Of a DNA stretch of 64,000 nt, positions 1-8,685 are shown piece by piece. The position numbers and the translations under genes are program-made. The notes under the pieces were generated by a model. That model saw nothing but the letters and a program-made list of their open reading frames with translations. It did no database searches and had not been told where the DNA came from. Within the stretch, counting starts at the first letter, position 1. The number at the start of each line of letters is the position of its first letter. Origin of the DNA: CAYQQK01 sp964420065 (GTDB taxonomy: Bacteria; Bacillota; Dethiobacteria; DTU022); assembly GCA_964420065.1 (NCBI GenBank), contig CAYQQK010000007.1, forward strand, positions 14,775 through 78,774, written 5' to 3'.

Positions 1-1
1 C

Positions 2-1876
2 CTGAAACCGGCGCAGGTCCGGGCGGTAATTTTGCTGGTACTGGTGCTTCGCCTGCTGGCCGCCGAGGGAAGCACACGCCTGCCGCTTGTCCCCGGCGGA
101 GTGCTTGCAGAGATCCTTGCCGCATTTCCGATCACCGTGGAGGAAAGGGCCGCGATAGAAGAGCTGTTCACAGCGCTCCGGCAGGGAGCCGGACCGGCCG
201 ATCTGTTCGGCGGGCCGGAAGATTACCGACCATTGATCATCGATCAAGGTTATCTCTATATCCAAAAACTGCATGTTTTGGAGGCCCGTGTTGGTCGGGC
301 GCTGCAGGCACGTATTGCCGATGACGCAGCGGATGGGCAATCGGAGCAGGACTTTGAAGGGGCTTTGCAAGAGGTGTGCGATAATCCGCCCGAAAGTGAA
401 GCGGGGCGCTTTGAACTGGATCCCGAACAAATTGAAGCGGTCCGAACGGCATTGTGCGGTCGGATTGCCATTGTCAGCGGGCAGCCGGGGAGCGGTAAAA
501 CATCCATTGTCGCCGCCCTGCTCCGGGTGTTGGCCCGGGTGGGACGCCCGCCGCTGGAAGCGATCGCGCTTACGGCGCCGACCGGAAAAGCCGCCGACCG
601 GATGCGCCGGGCTATCACCGGGCATCTGGACGCCATCCCCGTTCTCGCCCCGGCCGACCGCCGGCTGGCCGAAGCCGGCCCGCCGGCCTTGACCCTGCAT
701 CGTTTGCTGGACTATTCGCCCGGCCGGGACTGTTTTTGTTATGATCAGGACAACCCGCTTTCGGAGCAACTGATTATCGTCGACGAAAGTTCGATGCTCG
801 ACCTGGCGATGACCGATCACCTGCTGCGCGCCCTGCAACCGGCCGCACGGGTAATTTTTTTGGGCGATGCCGATCAGTTGCCCCCGATCGGAACCGGTGC
901 GGTTTTGAGGGATCTGTGCCGTTCAGAAGCGGCCGCCCGGCGCAGCCGGGCGGTGGTGTTGCAAAAGAGCTATCGCGCCCGGAAGGAGGATCCCGGCGGC
1001 AAGATGATCCTCGACGCCGCTACGGCGATCAATGCCGGCCGGATGCCGCTTGGCACCGCTGACGGTTGCGCGCCGCCGTGTCGGAAAGCCGGTTCGCTGC
1101 GGTTTACCGGGGTCGAGCATCTTGAGGTGGATGCACCGGCGGAGCTGGCGGCATTTCTAGTGCGGTGGCACGAATTCTTCCACCACGCCCTCCCCGGGCT
1201 AGGCGCGTGCCTGCACCGTGAATATTTTTCGGGTCCGGAAGGTTTTGATGCTGAAACCAGCGCCGCCCTGCGGATTGTCATGGAACATTACGAGAAGTTT
1301 CGCCTCCTCTGTGTGACCCGGGTTAGCGCCGGCGGAACCGGATCGGAAGCCGTCAACGCCTGGTTTCGCCGTTACCGGCGTGAAGAAACGAAAGCTGCGA
1401 GCCGGACCGCCGCCCCGAATTTCTTATTTCCGGTCGGTGAGCCGGTCTTGGTCACGCAAAATGATTACCGGCTTCGCCTTTTCAACGGCGACTCGGGCCT
1501 GGTGCTGACGGTGAGGGCGTCAACTGAAACCGGGCCCGGAGACGCGGTTTCCATGGCTGTATTTGCCCGGGGCGGCGGCTATGTCGCCTATTCCCCGGAG
1601 GCGCTGCGCGGTAAATTGGAGCCGGCCTGGGCGACGACCGTGCACAAAGCGCAGGGTTCGGAATATGATCATGTGGCCATATTATTACCCGGGGTACCGG
1701 TGCGGCCGTTAACGCGCGAGTTGCTTTACACGGCCGTCACCCGCGCCAGGAAGTCGGTTGTTTTTGTCGGCACGTACGGGATGATCAGGGCTGGCATAAA
1801 GGCGAAAACGGAACGCTTTTCCGGCCTGGCCGGCATGCTCTGCCAGGCTGGCTGCGCCGGTGAAAAAAAACCTTGA
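2..1876 (+). CDS. recD: RecD, alpha subunit of exonuclease V (5' partial)
   Basis: ATP-dependent 5'-3' helicase subunit of the RecBCD double-strand-break repair nuclease. The frame is open to the left edge, so the N-terminus is outside the window. Motifs in order: Walker A GQPGSGKT (near residue 150 of the visible part), LTAPTGKAADRMR, Walker B LIIVDESSML, LGDADQLPPIGTGAVL, the RecD-like QKSYRAR, then TTVHKAQGSEYDHV and LYTAVTRARKSVV in helicase domain 2B. The C-terminal KTERFSGLAGML closely matches the end of enterobacterial RecD. This separates it from the longer RecD2 family found alone in many Firmicutes, so recB and recC probably lie just left of the window. The TGA stop falls inside the -35 hexamer of the next promoter. 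Confidence 0.9.
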   Translation: MKPAQVRAVILLVLVLRLLAAEGSTRLPLVPGGVLAEILAAFPITVEERAAIEELFTALRQGAGPADLFGGPEDYRPLIIDQGYLYIQKLHVLEARVGRALQARIADDAADGQSEQDFEGALQEVCDNPPESEAGRFELDPEQIEAVRTALCGRIAIVSGQPGSGKTSIVAALLRVLARVGRPPLEAIALTAPTGKAADRMRRAITGHLDAIPVLAPADRRLAEAGPPALTLHRLLDYSPGRDCFCYDQDNPLSEQLIIVDESSMLDLAMTDHLLRALQPAARVIFLGDADQLPPIGTGAVLRDLCRSEAAARRSRAVVLQKSYRARKEDPGGKMILDAATAINAGRMPLGTADGCAPPCRKAGSLRFTGVEHLEVDAPAELAAFLVRWHEFFHHALPGLGACLHREYFSGPEGFDAETSAALRIVMEHYEKFRLLCVTRVSAGGTGSEAVNAWFRRYRREETKAASRTAAPNFLFPVGEPVLVTQNDYRLRLFNGDSGLVLTVRASTETGPGDAVSMAVFARGGGYVAYSPEALRGKLEPAWATTVHKAQGSEYDHVAILLPGVPVRPLTRELLYTAVTRARKSVVFVGTYGMIRAGIKAKTERFSGLAGMLCQAGCAGEKKP

Positions 1877-1900
1877 CAAACGCTTTTTTTGGTTTATAAA
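1873..1900 (+). promoter_or_regulatory. Sigma-A type promoter for the ligase/aminomutase pair
   Basis: A perfect TTGACA -35 box (1873-1878) and a TATAAA -10 box (1895-1900) are separated by 16 bp. It starts inside the stop codon of recD and would give a leader of about 100 nt before the ATG at 2006. Seen in sequence; activity is inferred. Confidence 0.7.
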
Positions 1901-2005
1901 TAGAGAATAAACAGGTTGTAAAAAACAAAGCCAAAGCGTAACCATACCCAAGGCGACACCCGGGAGTTGCGGGCGAGGGGCCTGGAAAAATGAGGCGATC
2001 ACTGG

Positions 2006-3103
2006 ATGAGAGTGGCCCTGCTGTACAGCTCCAAAATAGGCATGAAAGCGGCTTTGTTGCGCCGTCGGGAGAAAGTTGCGGACGAAGACAGCGAACCCCC
2101 GCCCGACCTGCTGGCCGAGTGTGACAACGACGCTACGATCGCGGCTGTCGGGCGGGTTCTTGAAGAACAACACCGGGTCTACTATATCGAATCCGATGAA
2201 CGGGCCTATACCCGCTTGCGACGGCTTTGCCCGGATCTCGTCTTCAACATTTCCGAACGCCTTTTTGGACCAAACCGCGAATCACATATTCCTACCATCT
2301 GCGAAATTCTTGGGTTACCTTACACCGGTTCCGACCCCCTGACTTTGGGTATTTGCCTGGATAAATCCCGGGCCAAGGAAATTCTGAGCCATTACGGTAT
2401 CCCCAACCCGTCGTTTACCGTGGTCGAGGACCCGGCCTACGTTCCGGCCCACTTTCCGTTGCCGGCTATCGTCAAGCCGCTTTACGAAGGATCGAGCAAG
2501 GGGATCACGAACGATTCCGTCGTTCGTTCGTGGGAAGCACTGCTTGACAAAACTGCAGCCACCATCCGGGCATACCGGCAACCGGTGATCATTGAACGGT
2601 TTTTTTCCGGAAGAGAATTTACAGCCGGTGTTCTGGGCAACTATCCGGATTATGAGATCCTGCCGGTTGTCGAAATTGACTACAGCGGGCTTCCGACCGG
2701 GGTTGAGCCGGTCTACTCCTACGAGGCGAAATGGATCTGGGATACACCCGACCGGCCCCTTGAAATTTTCCGGTGCCCCGCAGTCGTAACGGACCGGCTT
2801 GAGAAAAAGATCCGTGAAGTCGTGCGTCGGACGTGCACCCTGCTGCGAATCAGGGACTGGTGCCGCGTCGATCTCCGGCTTGACCATGCCGGTGATCCGA
2901 ATGTGCTCGAGGTCAATCCTTTACCGGGTATTTTACCCCGTCCGGAGGATAATTCCTGCCTTCCCAAGGCCGCCGCTGCGGCCGGTTATACCTACCGGGA
3001 TCTCATCTGCCGGGTGGTGGACGAGGCGATGAAACGTTGTGGAGAACGACAGGCTGCAGAACGAACCTGGACCGCCATGCTTGTTACAGGCCGGGCAAAA
3101 TGA
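2006..3103 (+). CDS. D-alanine-D-alanine ligase-like ATP-grasp protein
   Basis: Probable ATP-grasp ligase joining two amino acids or similar carboxylate/amine substrates in the cytoplasm. The order is typical of Ddl: N-terminal MRVALLYSSK strand, YTGSDPLTLGICLDK, the ATP-lid segment PAIVKPLYEGSSKGI, and the metal-binding end LEVNPLPGILPRPEDNS. At 365 residues it is close to Ddl length. The second half of the metal site reads EVNPLPG where housekeeping Ddl usually has EVNTLPG, and the gene sits beside an aminomutase rather than mur genes, so a role outside cell-wall synthesis is possible. Start ATG 2006 has a GAGG about 10 nt upstream. First gene of a likely two-gene unit with the radical SAM gene 101 nt downstream. 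Confidence 0.75.
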   Translation: MRVALLYSSKIGMKAALLRRREKVADEDSEPPPDLLAECDNDATIAAVGRVLEEQHRVYYIESDERAYTRLRRLCPDLVFNISERLFGPNRESHIPTICEILGLPYTGSDPLTLGICLDKSRAKEILSHYGIPNPSFTVVEDPAYVPAHFPLPAIVKPLYEGSSKGITNDSVVRSWEALLDKTAATIRAYRQPVIIERFFSGREFTAGVLGNYPDYEILPVVEIDYSGLPTGVEPVYSYEAKWIWDTPDRPLEIFRCPAVVTDRLEKKIREVVRRTCTLLRIRDWCRVDLRLDHAGDPNVLEVNPLPGILPRPEDNSCLPKAAAAAGYTYRDLICRVVDEAMKRCGERQAAERTWTAMLVTGRAK

Positions 3104-3204
3104 GACGGAAGGGTCGTTGCCGCATCGCATCCAGTTTAACCGGTACCCGGGGTGGGGCCGATCCCTGAACCCAGTACTTTCTGGTCAAAAGGAGTAGGGA
3201 AGAA

Positions 3205-4320
3205 ATGGATGACTGGCAGAAGTTACTGCGGGGTTGTCTGCGGAAACCCGAAGCAATTGCCTTGCGTTTCGGACTTGAAGTTGACGAGGTGCGTCGGATT
3301 ACGGCTGTATTCAGGGCCGGTATTTCACCGTACTACGCCGCTTTGATCAAAGCCAAGGACGATCCGATCTGGCGGCAGGTAGTGCCGGACCCGGCCGAGT
3401 TGCACGCATGTTCCGGCGAAGCCGATCCTCTTTCTGAAGATGAGGATTCGCCGGTACCGGGTATCGTGCACCGTTATCCCGACCGGGTTTTATTCATGGT
3501 GTCGCACAGTTGTGCTTCCTATTGCCGGTTTTGCACCCGGAAAAGGAAAGTCGGCGATCCGTCGAAGGTGCATCTCCGCGACATTGAAGCGGGGATCGGT
3601 TACATCAAAAGTCATAAAGAAATACGCGATGTTTTGCTTTCGGGCGGTGATCCGCTCATGTTAAGCAACGCCAAAATTGAGCGAATTCTGATCAGCCTGC
3701 GTTCCATACCCCATGTTGAAATTATCCGGATTGGCACACGTATGCCCTGCTTTTTGCCGCACCGGATTACTGAAAAACTGGCCGCGATACTCAAAAAGTA
3801 CCACCCGCTCTATGTAAACGTTCATTTCAACCATCCGGATGAAATCACGCCCGCTTCCGCCCGGGCGCTCAACCTGCTGGCCGATTCCGGCATCCCCCTC
3901 GGCAACCAGACCGTCCTGCTCAAGGGGGTCAACGATGATCCGCCGGTAATGCGCCGGCTCATGCAAAAACTGCTGACAGTCAGGGTGAAGCCGTATTATA
4001 TTTACCAGGCCGATCACGTCGCCGGGACGGAACATCTGCGCACGACCGTGGAGAAAGGGATCGCGATCATGGAAAATTTACGCGGCTGGACATCGGGCCT
4101 GGCTGTGCCGCATTACTGCATCGATGCGCCCGGGGGGGGCGGCAAGATTCCTCTTCTGCCGCAGTATGTCCAATCGATCGATCATGAAAAAGTGATTTTG
4201 CGCAATTATGCCGGAGATACTTTCACCTATCCTCAGGTGCGCCGCCGCCCGGAACCGGCGTGGCGAAACCGACCCGGGGCCTGCATCATGACGGAGCAGC
4301 CGGCCCCCCGGCAGGCCTGA
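3205..4320 (+). CDS. KamA family radical SAM aminomutase
   Basis: Radical SAM, PLP-dependent 2,3-aminomutase family; the best-known member converts L-lysine to beta-lysine. Visible: HRYPDRVLFMVSHSCASYCRFCTRKR, shown here as CxxxCxxC cluster ligands near residues 107-114, the LSGGDPL glycine-rich SAM segment, and the PLP-lysine motif GGGGKIPLLPQY near residue 315. At 371 residues it is shorter than the roughly 416 residues of clostridial KamA, with trimmed termini. Substrate could be lysine, glutamate or another amino acid and cannot be read from sequence. RBS AAAGGAG lies 14 nt before the ATG. Lies directly after the ATP-grasp ligase and ends before two small hairpins, so both are probably cotranscribed. 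Confidence 0.82.
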   Translation: MDDWQKLLRGCLRKPEAIALRFGLEVDEVRRITAVFRAGISPYYAALIKAKDDPIWRQVVPDPAELHACSGEADPLSEDEDSPVPGIVHRYPDRVLFMVSHSCASYCRFCTRKRKVGDPSKVHLRDIEAGIGYIKSHKEIRDVLLSGGDPLMLSNAKIERILISLRSIPHVEIIRIGTRMPCFLPHRITEKLAAILKKYHPLYVNVHFNHPDEITPASARALNLLADSGIPLGNQTVLLKGVNDDPPVMRRLMQKLLTVRVKPYYIYQADHVAGTEHLRTTVEKGIAIMENLRGWTSGLAVPHYCIDAPGGGGKIPLLPQYVQSIDHEKVILRNYAGDTFTYPQVRRRPEPAWRNRPGACIMTEQPAPRQA

Positions 4321-4357
4321 AGGCGAGGGTTCCGCCTTTTAATTCCTGCAATCCGAA

Positions 4358-4385
4358 GCTCGGACCTAAGACATCCGGGCTTTTT
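4358..4385 (+). terminator. Rho-independent terminator after the aminomutase gene
   Basis: GCTCGGA (4358-4364) pairs with TCCGGGC (4374-4380), one G-T wobble, followed directly by TTTTT. A smaller hairpin AGGCG/CGCCT with TTT lies at 4321-4340, immediately after the stop codon. Confidence 0.7.
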
Positions 4386-4516
4386 CATGCTTCCGTCCCG
4401 GTTCAAACTTGATCGGATCATGCGCGGTACGTTATTCTGAATATGGTTTCGCCGGAAAAAGGAAACAGGTACAATTTGTAACGGCGTTTTTTTGTAAACG
4501 GAGGGAGACCGAAAAG

Positions 4517-5860
4517 GTGAGACTGGATCTGGTGTTAAAGAACGGTATTGTTGTCTCCCCGGGACGCAACGTGCAAATAGATATCGCGGTTAAAGAGGGC
4601 AAGATCGTCGCCCTGGGCCGGTCGGAAGAATTTTGTGACGCCGCCCAAACGCTTGATGTGACGGGGAAATATATTCTGCCCGGTGTTATCGATGTGCACT
4701 GCCACTTTCGCGACCCGGGGTTAACGCACAAAGAAGATTTTTTGAGCGGCACCCGCGCCGCGGCCATGGGTGGAGTGACCACGGTCTTTGATATGCCCAA
4801 CACGATCCCCCCGGTTACAAACTTGATCGCGCTGCACCAAAAAATGAAGGCAATCAAAAATCGGGCGTATGTTGATTATTGCTTATGGGGTGCGGTGACG
4901 AGCAACGACCCGGTACAAATTGATAATCTGGCCGGCCTGGGTGTTATCGGTTTCAAGATATTTCTGGCCCAAACCACTGGAGACCTGGCCGCCCCCGGTG
5001 ACGGGGCTCTTCTGGAGGTGTTTGGGCGTATTCGGGCAACCGGTTTAAGGGCTGCTCTCCACGCTGAGGACGAAGGTTATATCAATTATTTTACCCGTAA
5101 ATTTCAAAAAGAAGGGTGCCGGAATTACGAAGCCGTGGAAACGGCGCGGGATGCGACGGCGGAAGCGCTGGCCATTGCTCGCGTGCTGGTTTTAGCGCAC
5201 CGGTCCGGCAACAAGATCCATATTGCCCACCTGAGCACCCGCGAAGGAGCTGAACTGGTCAAACTGGCCCGCGAGAAGGGGATCGATGTCAGCGCCGAGA
5301 CCTGCCCGCAGTACCTGCTTTTAAAAAATGATGATTATGCGCGCCTGGGGCAGGTGGCGAAAATGTTTCCCCCGTTGCGCCGGGCCGGCGATATGGAGGC
5401 CCTTTGGGCGGCGATTGCCGATGGTGTGGTCGAGGTTATCGCTTCGGATCATGCGCCGCACACCCGGCAGGAAAAACTTGGCACCGTAGATATCTGGGAT
5501 GTTCCGGCCGGCATGATCGGCGTCGAAACGAGCGTGCCCCTGATGCTCGAACAGGTAAACCGGGGGCGGTTGACCCTGAACGAGTATGTACGCATTGCTT
5601 GTGAAAAACCGGCCCGGTTGTTCAACCTTTATCCCCGTAAAGGGACGATCGGGGCCGGCGCCGATGCTGATTTTACCATAATCGATCTCAACCAAACGTA
5701 TGAAATTAAAGCGACCCGCCTTCACTCCAAGTCCAGGTTCACACCCTTTGAGGGTATAACAGGCAAAGGTTTCCCGGTCTATACGATTGTCAGAGGCAAC
5801 GTGGTGATGGCACATGGGCGGCTGCTTACCGAGCCGTCCGGCCTTTTCGTCAGCCCGTAA
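4517..5860 (+). CDS. Dihydroorotase-type cyclic amidohydrolase
   Basis: Zinc-dependent cyclic amidohydrolase, 447 residues. Motifs: metal site DVHCHFRDPG, then TTVFDMPNT, the lysine expected to be carbamylated in GFKIFLAQTTG, HIAHLST, ETCPQYL and the catalytic SDHAPH. The Arg after HxH (HFRDPG) and Asn in MPNT are the substrate ligands of dihydroorotase, whereas allantoinases usually have NEPGR and MPLNS; the ETCPQYL segment looks more allantoinase-like. Dihydroorotase (pyrimidine synthesis step 3) is favoured because pyrB and pyrG are also in the window, but not beside it. Start chosen as GTG 4517, with GGAGGGA 12-18 nt upstream; a longer reading from 4409 lacks a ribosome site and family homology. 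Confidence 0.75.
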   Translation: MRLDLVLKNGIVVSPGRNVQIDIAVKEGKIVALGRSEEFCDAAQTLDVTGKYILPGVIDVHCHFRDPGLTHKEDFLSGTRAAAMGGVTTVFDMPNTIPPVTNLIALHQKMKAIKNRAYVDYCLWGAVTSNDPVQIDNLAGLGVIGFKIFLAQTTGDLAAPGDGALLEVFGRIRATGLRAALHAEDEGYINYFTRKFQKEGCRNYEAVETARDATAEALAIARVLVLAHRSGNKIHIAHLSTREGAELVKLAREKGIDVSAETCPQYLLLKNDDYARLGQVAKMFPPLRRAGDMEALWAAIADGVVEVIASDHAPHTRQEKLGTVDIWDVPAGMIGVETSVPLMLEQVNRGRLTLNEYVRIACEKPARLFNLYPRKGTIGAGADADFTIIDLNQTYEIKATRLHSKSRFTPFEGITGKGFPVYTIVRGNVVMAHGRLLTEPSGLFVSP

Positions 5861-5883
5861 CAGATCGGGGGGAAAAGCCGTCC

Positions 5884-6843
5884 ATGAATATAATCCGAAT
5901 AGGCAGAATAGATCTAACTAGAGGATATTTAGAAACATTGTCGAAATTAGAAATATGGCTTTCAAATAAGAGTTCGGAGGATGTGATAGCCATAAAAAAG
6001 CATATTGATTTGCATGCCCACATCATTCCGGATCTGGATGACGATGGTCCGCCTGATCTGGAAAGCGCACTTGCAATTGCCGGGGAACTGGTAAAACAGG
6101 GTTTCGAAACAGTTATCGCCACGCCGCACTGTTTTGAGGGGACACCGACCGCCGCTGAAGTACTGGATCGGTGCCGACTTTTTCAAGCAGCACTCAAACA
6201 AAGGGGAATTCCGTTGCGGGTTTTACCCGGGGCCGAACTGGCCATCGAGCCGCAGCTATTCAAGCGTATCGTCAACGGGCAGGTGATGACCCTGAACGGG
6301 GGCCGCTATCTGCTGATCGAACTGCCGCTGTTTTTGGACCTCCCTCCCTATGCCGAAAGACTATTTTTTGAGCTGCAGGCCCGGGGATACTACCTGATCC
6401 TGGCCCATCCGGAGCGGATCAGGGCTTTCCAGGAGGATCTCCTGCTCTTGTACCGTCTGGTGACCCGGGGCATCTATACCCAGCTTACCTTGAGTAGTCT
6501 GACCGGTTTTTTGGGTCCCACGGTGAAAAAAATTGCCTGGAAGATGCTTACCTGCCGGTTGGTTCATTTCCTGGCCACCGATGCCCATGACGTGGAGGGC
6601 CGCCTTTCCCGGACCGGGCCGGCGTTGAAATTACTGCAAAAACAGGCCGGGGCCGGAGTTGCCGAAACAATGCTTGGGGAAAGGCCGATGCGGCTTTTGC
6701 ACGGTGAAAAGCTGGAAGTTCCGGAACCGCTCCCGGTACAAAAAAGCAGTTTCCGTTTCATAAACAAACAGATTCCGTTGACGAACCGGAAGAAGGGAAT
6801 ACCCCCCGGGAGAAGGATTTCAACGGTTTGGGTCAAAGAGTAA
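5884..6843 (+). CDS. CpsB/CapC-type PHP phosphoesterase (tyrosine phosphatase family)
   Basis: PHP-domain metal-dependent phosphoesterase of the CpsB/YwqE type, which dephosphorylates bacterial tyrosine kinases controlling polysaccharide synthesis. Metal motifs: HIDLHAHIIPDLDDDGP (residues about 38-54), ATPHCFEG, PGAELAI, LAHPERI and a final ATDAHD. About 40 C-terminal residues after the domain are basic and unassigned. The start is uncertain: ATG 5884 follows a GGGGGGA, but the first 33 codons are AT-rich and outside the family domain. GTG 5983, directly preceded by GGAGG at 5976-5980, would give a protein starting just before the metal motif, though with very short spacing. A TGTCGAA heptamer at 5939-5945 lies in the disputed segment. 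No cognate tyrosine kinase is present; galE follows. Confidence 0.75.
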   Translation: MNIIRIGRIDLTRGYLETLSKLEIWLSNKSSEDVIAIKKHIDLHAHIIPDLDDDGPPDLESALAIAGELVKQGFETVIATPHCFEGTPTAAEVLDRCRLFQAALKQRGIPLRVLPGAELAIEPQLFKRIVNGQVMTLNGGRYLLIELPLFLDLPPYAERLFFELQARGYYLILAHPERIRAFQEDLLLLYRLVTRGIYTQLTLSSLTGFLGPTVKKIAWKMLTCRLVHFLATDAHDVEGRLSRTGPALKLLQKQAGAGVAETMLGERPMRLLHGEKLEVPEPLPVQKSSFRFINKQIPLTNRKKGIPPGRRISTVWVKE

Positions 6844-6992
6844 GGGTGCCCCGGTTTTTGAACCGGCAAAGAATGTTCGATCGGTATCCCTGTCAAGCCG
6901 GCAATTTGATTGAACCGTGAAAATGGTCCCGGCTCCGCGGCAGGCAATCCGGGGGCCGGGACCGGTGCCGGCAGGCAGGGTGGAGGGCCAGA

Positions 6993-7997
6993 ATGCATAT
7001 TCTTGTTACCGGCGGTGCCGGCTTTATCGGTGCGCATACCTGTGTGGCTTTGCTTGAAGCGGGCCATCACGTTATTGTTGCCGATAACCTTTCCAACAGT
7101 GATCCCGGGACCCTGCAGAAAATTAAACAAATAACCGGCAAGACAGTTACTTTTTACCGGATCGATGTCACCGGCACCGTGGCACTGGACCGGCTTTTTG
7201 CCGCTCATGCCATCGATGCGGTGATTCATTTTGCCGGGTTGAAAGCGGTGGGTGAGTCTGTTGCAAAACCGCTCGAATATTATCGTAACAACATCATTGG
7301 CACCATGACGCTCGCCGAGGCCTGCCGGAAAAACGGGGTGAAACGTTTCATTTTTAGTTCTTCGGCAACGGTTTACGGGGACAACCGGGTTCCTTTTGTA
7401 GAAACGATGCCGCTCCGTCCGGCGAAAAGCCCCTACGGACGGACAAAAGCGATCAGCGAACAGATTCTCGTTGATCTGGCCCGGGCCTGGCCGGGATGGG
7501 CGGTGGTGCTGCTGCGCTATTTCAACCCGGTTGGGGCCCATGAAAGCGGTCTTATTGGCGAAGCGCCGGCCGGTATCCCCAATAACCTGATGCCCCATAT
7601 CACCCGGGTGGCCGGGGGAAAGCTGGACCAGCTACGTATTTTCGGGGACGATTATCCTACCGTTGACGGTACCGGCGTACGCGATTATATTCATGTTTGC
7701 GATCTGGCCGAAGGGCATCTGCGGGCCCTGGAGCGGCTCTCTCCGGGCGTTCGCGTTTATAATTTGGGCACCGGCCGCGGGACCAGTGTTTTGCAGTTGG
7801 TCCGGGCCTTTGAACAGGCAAGCGGGATCGAACTGCCTTATGAAATCGTGGCCCGCCGGCCCGGTGATGTTGCCGAGAGCTACGCCGATGTAACCAGGGC
7901 CAAAGAGGAACTGGGCTGGGTGGCCGGACGGGATATAATTGATATGTGCCGCGATGCCTGGCGTTTTGAGCGGGGCCGCACTGAAACCGGGAATTGA
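6993..7997 (+). CDS. galE: UDP-glucose 4-epimerase
   Basis: Interconverts UDP-glucose and UDP-galactose (NAD-dependent, cytoplasmic) and feeds exopolysaccharide or galactose metabolism. 334 residues, typical length. Short-chain dehydrogenase fold with the N-terminal NAD loop GGAGFIGAHT, the DVTG segment, catalytic YGRTK with upstream SSSATVYG, and RYFNPVGAHESG, which matches bacterial GalE rather than other epimerases. C-terminal RRPGDVAESYADV also fits. ATG 6993 is preceded by GGAGGG. It is separated by about 150 nt from the upstream phosphoesterase, and both may serve surface polysaccharide. Confidence 0.9.
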   Translation: MHILVTGGAGFIGAHTCVALLEAGHHVIVADNLSNSDPGTLQKIKQITGKTVTFYRIDVTGTVALDRLFAAHAIDAVIHFAGLKAVGESVAKPLEYYRNNIIGTMTLAEACRKNGVKRFIFSSSATVYGDNRVPFVETMPLRPAKSPYGRTKAISEQILVDLARAWPGWAVVLLRYFNPVGAHESGLIGEAPAGIPNNLMPHITRVAGGKLDQLRIFGDDYPTVDGTGVRDYIHVCDLAEGHLRALERLSPGVRVYNLGTGRGTSVLQLVRAFEQASGIELPYEIVARRPGDVAESYADVTRAKEELGWVAGRDIIDMCRDAWRFERGRTETGN

Positions 7998-8315
7998 CCG
8001 GGTTAACCCCGCGTTGGAACTTTTTTCACCGTTTTCCAGTCACCTTTGAAGCTGCGCTTGCAGATGTCGGCAGATCCAAAGAAGTAGCCGCTAAATAATT
8101 TTTATTCGACACAAGGCACCCGCTTGCGGTCAAGTTCCATCCCCTCTCTTCGCTGCATTGAAATCAATGCATTCCGTGAATATATGCGAACTTTTCTTAC
8201 AAGACACAACGGTTTCCATCTCACGGTGGACACCCTTGCCCTTGGCTGTGTGCTTGGCACTATCAACCCACACCTGGGATTCGCACCCGTTGGACTGTGC
8301 CCATGCCGGGCGTAC
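7998..8315. other. Non-coding stretch between galE and the tRNA-Leu unit
   Basis: About 320 bases with no reading frame that has a ribosome site or a recognisable product on either strand. The segment from about 8200 to 8315 is not low complexity and could be a piece of a dispersed repeat or a decayed gene, but nothing in it identifies it. Confidence 0.4.
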
Positions 8316-8346
8316 ATAAAGAAATCAGGGTTGGTTTTTACCCTGA
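8316..8346 (-). terminator. Terminator of tRNA-Leu(GAG)
   Basis: On the minus strand, TCAGGGT and ACCCTGA (8325-8331 with 8340-8346) form a perfect 7-bp stem with an 8-nt loop, followed by TTTCTTTAT. It begins about 16 nt after the tRNA 3' end. Confidence 0.75.
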
Positions 8347-8361
8347 CTCCTTGCATCAAAG

Positions 8362-8446
8362 TGGTGTCGGAGGGGGGACTTGAACCCCCACGGTGTAAAC
8401 CACACGCCCCTCAAACGTGCGCGTCTGCCTGTTCCGCCACTCCGAC
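8362..8446 (-). tRNA. tRNA-Leu (anticodon GAG)
   Basis: 85 nt including an encoded CCA (8362-8364). The 7-bp acceptor stem GTCGGAG/CTCCGAC is perfect. The anticodon stem CACGT/GCGTG encloses loop TTGAGGG with anticodon GAG. A long variable arm and the TTCAAGTC T-loop are present, as expected for a class II leucine tRNA. It is a single-gene unit with its own promoter and terminator. Confidence 0.95.
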
Positions 8447-8462
8447 CCGTTTTTCAATTTAA

Positions 8463-8491
8463 ATTATACGGTGTCCGCCGGGCAGTGTCAA
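8463..8491 (-). promoter_or_regulatory. Consensus promoter of tRNA-Leu(GAG)
   Basis: On the minus strand TTGACA (8486-8491) and TATAAT (8463-8468) are separated by exactly 17 bp, a perfect sigma-A promoter. The -10 box ends 16 nt before the mature tRNA 5' end at 8446. Confidence 0.88.
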
Positions 8492-8685
8492 GACAAGGAA
8501 CCCGTCGGGTTGCAGTTGGCAACGGATCCTCCGCCTGGTGTTGCATCTGCAGCGATAACCGGAACGGCGGTTCAAGAGACATATCTTCACACAATTGGCA
8601 AGAGGGTTTATATGCCCACGTGTCCAAATATATATTACATACCGCGACATGTTTATGTTGCCCTCGTTCGAAAGGAGACAGAGCA

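Noticed and set aside
6564..7598. 344-codon minus-strand frame across the CpsB-type gene and galE
   Set aside because: Antisense to two family-supported genes, with no recognisable product.
8102..8359. Minus-strand frame of 85 codons directly after tRNA-Leu
   Set aside because: Its first codons coincide with the tRNA terminator hairpin and there is no ribosome site.
8380..8685. N-terminal extension of the PrpD-type gene
   Set aside because: It runs through the antisense of the tRNA-Leu gene and its promoter; ATG 8686 with AAAGGAG fits the family start.
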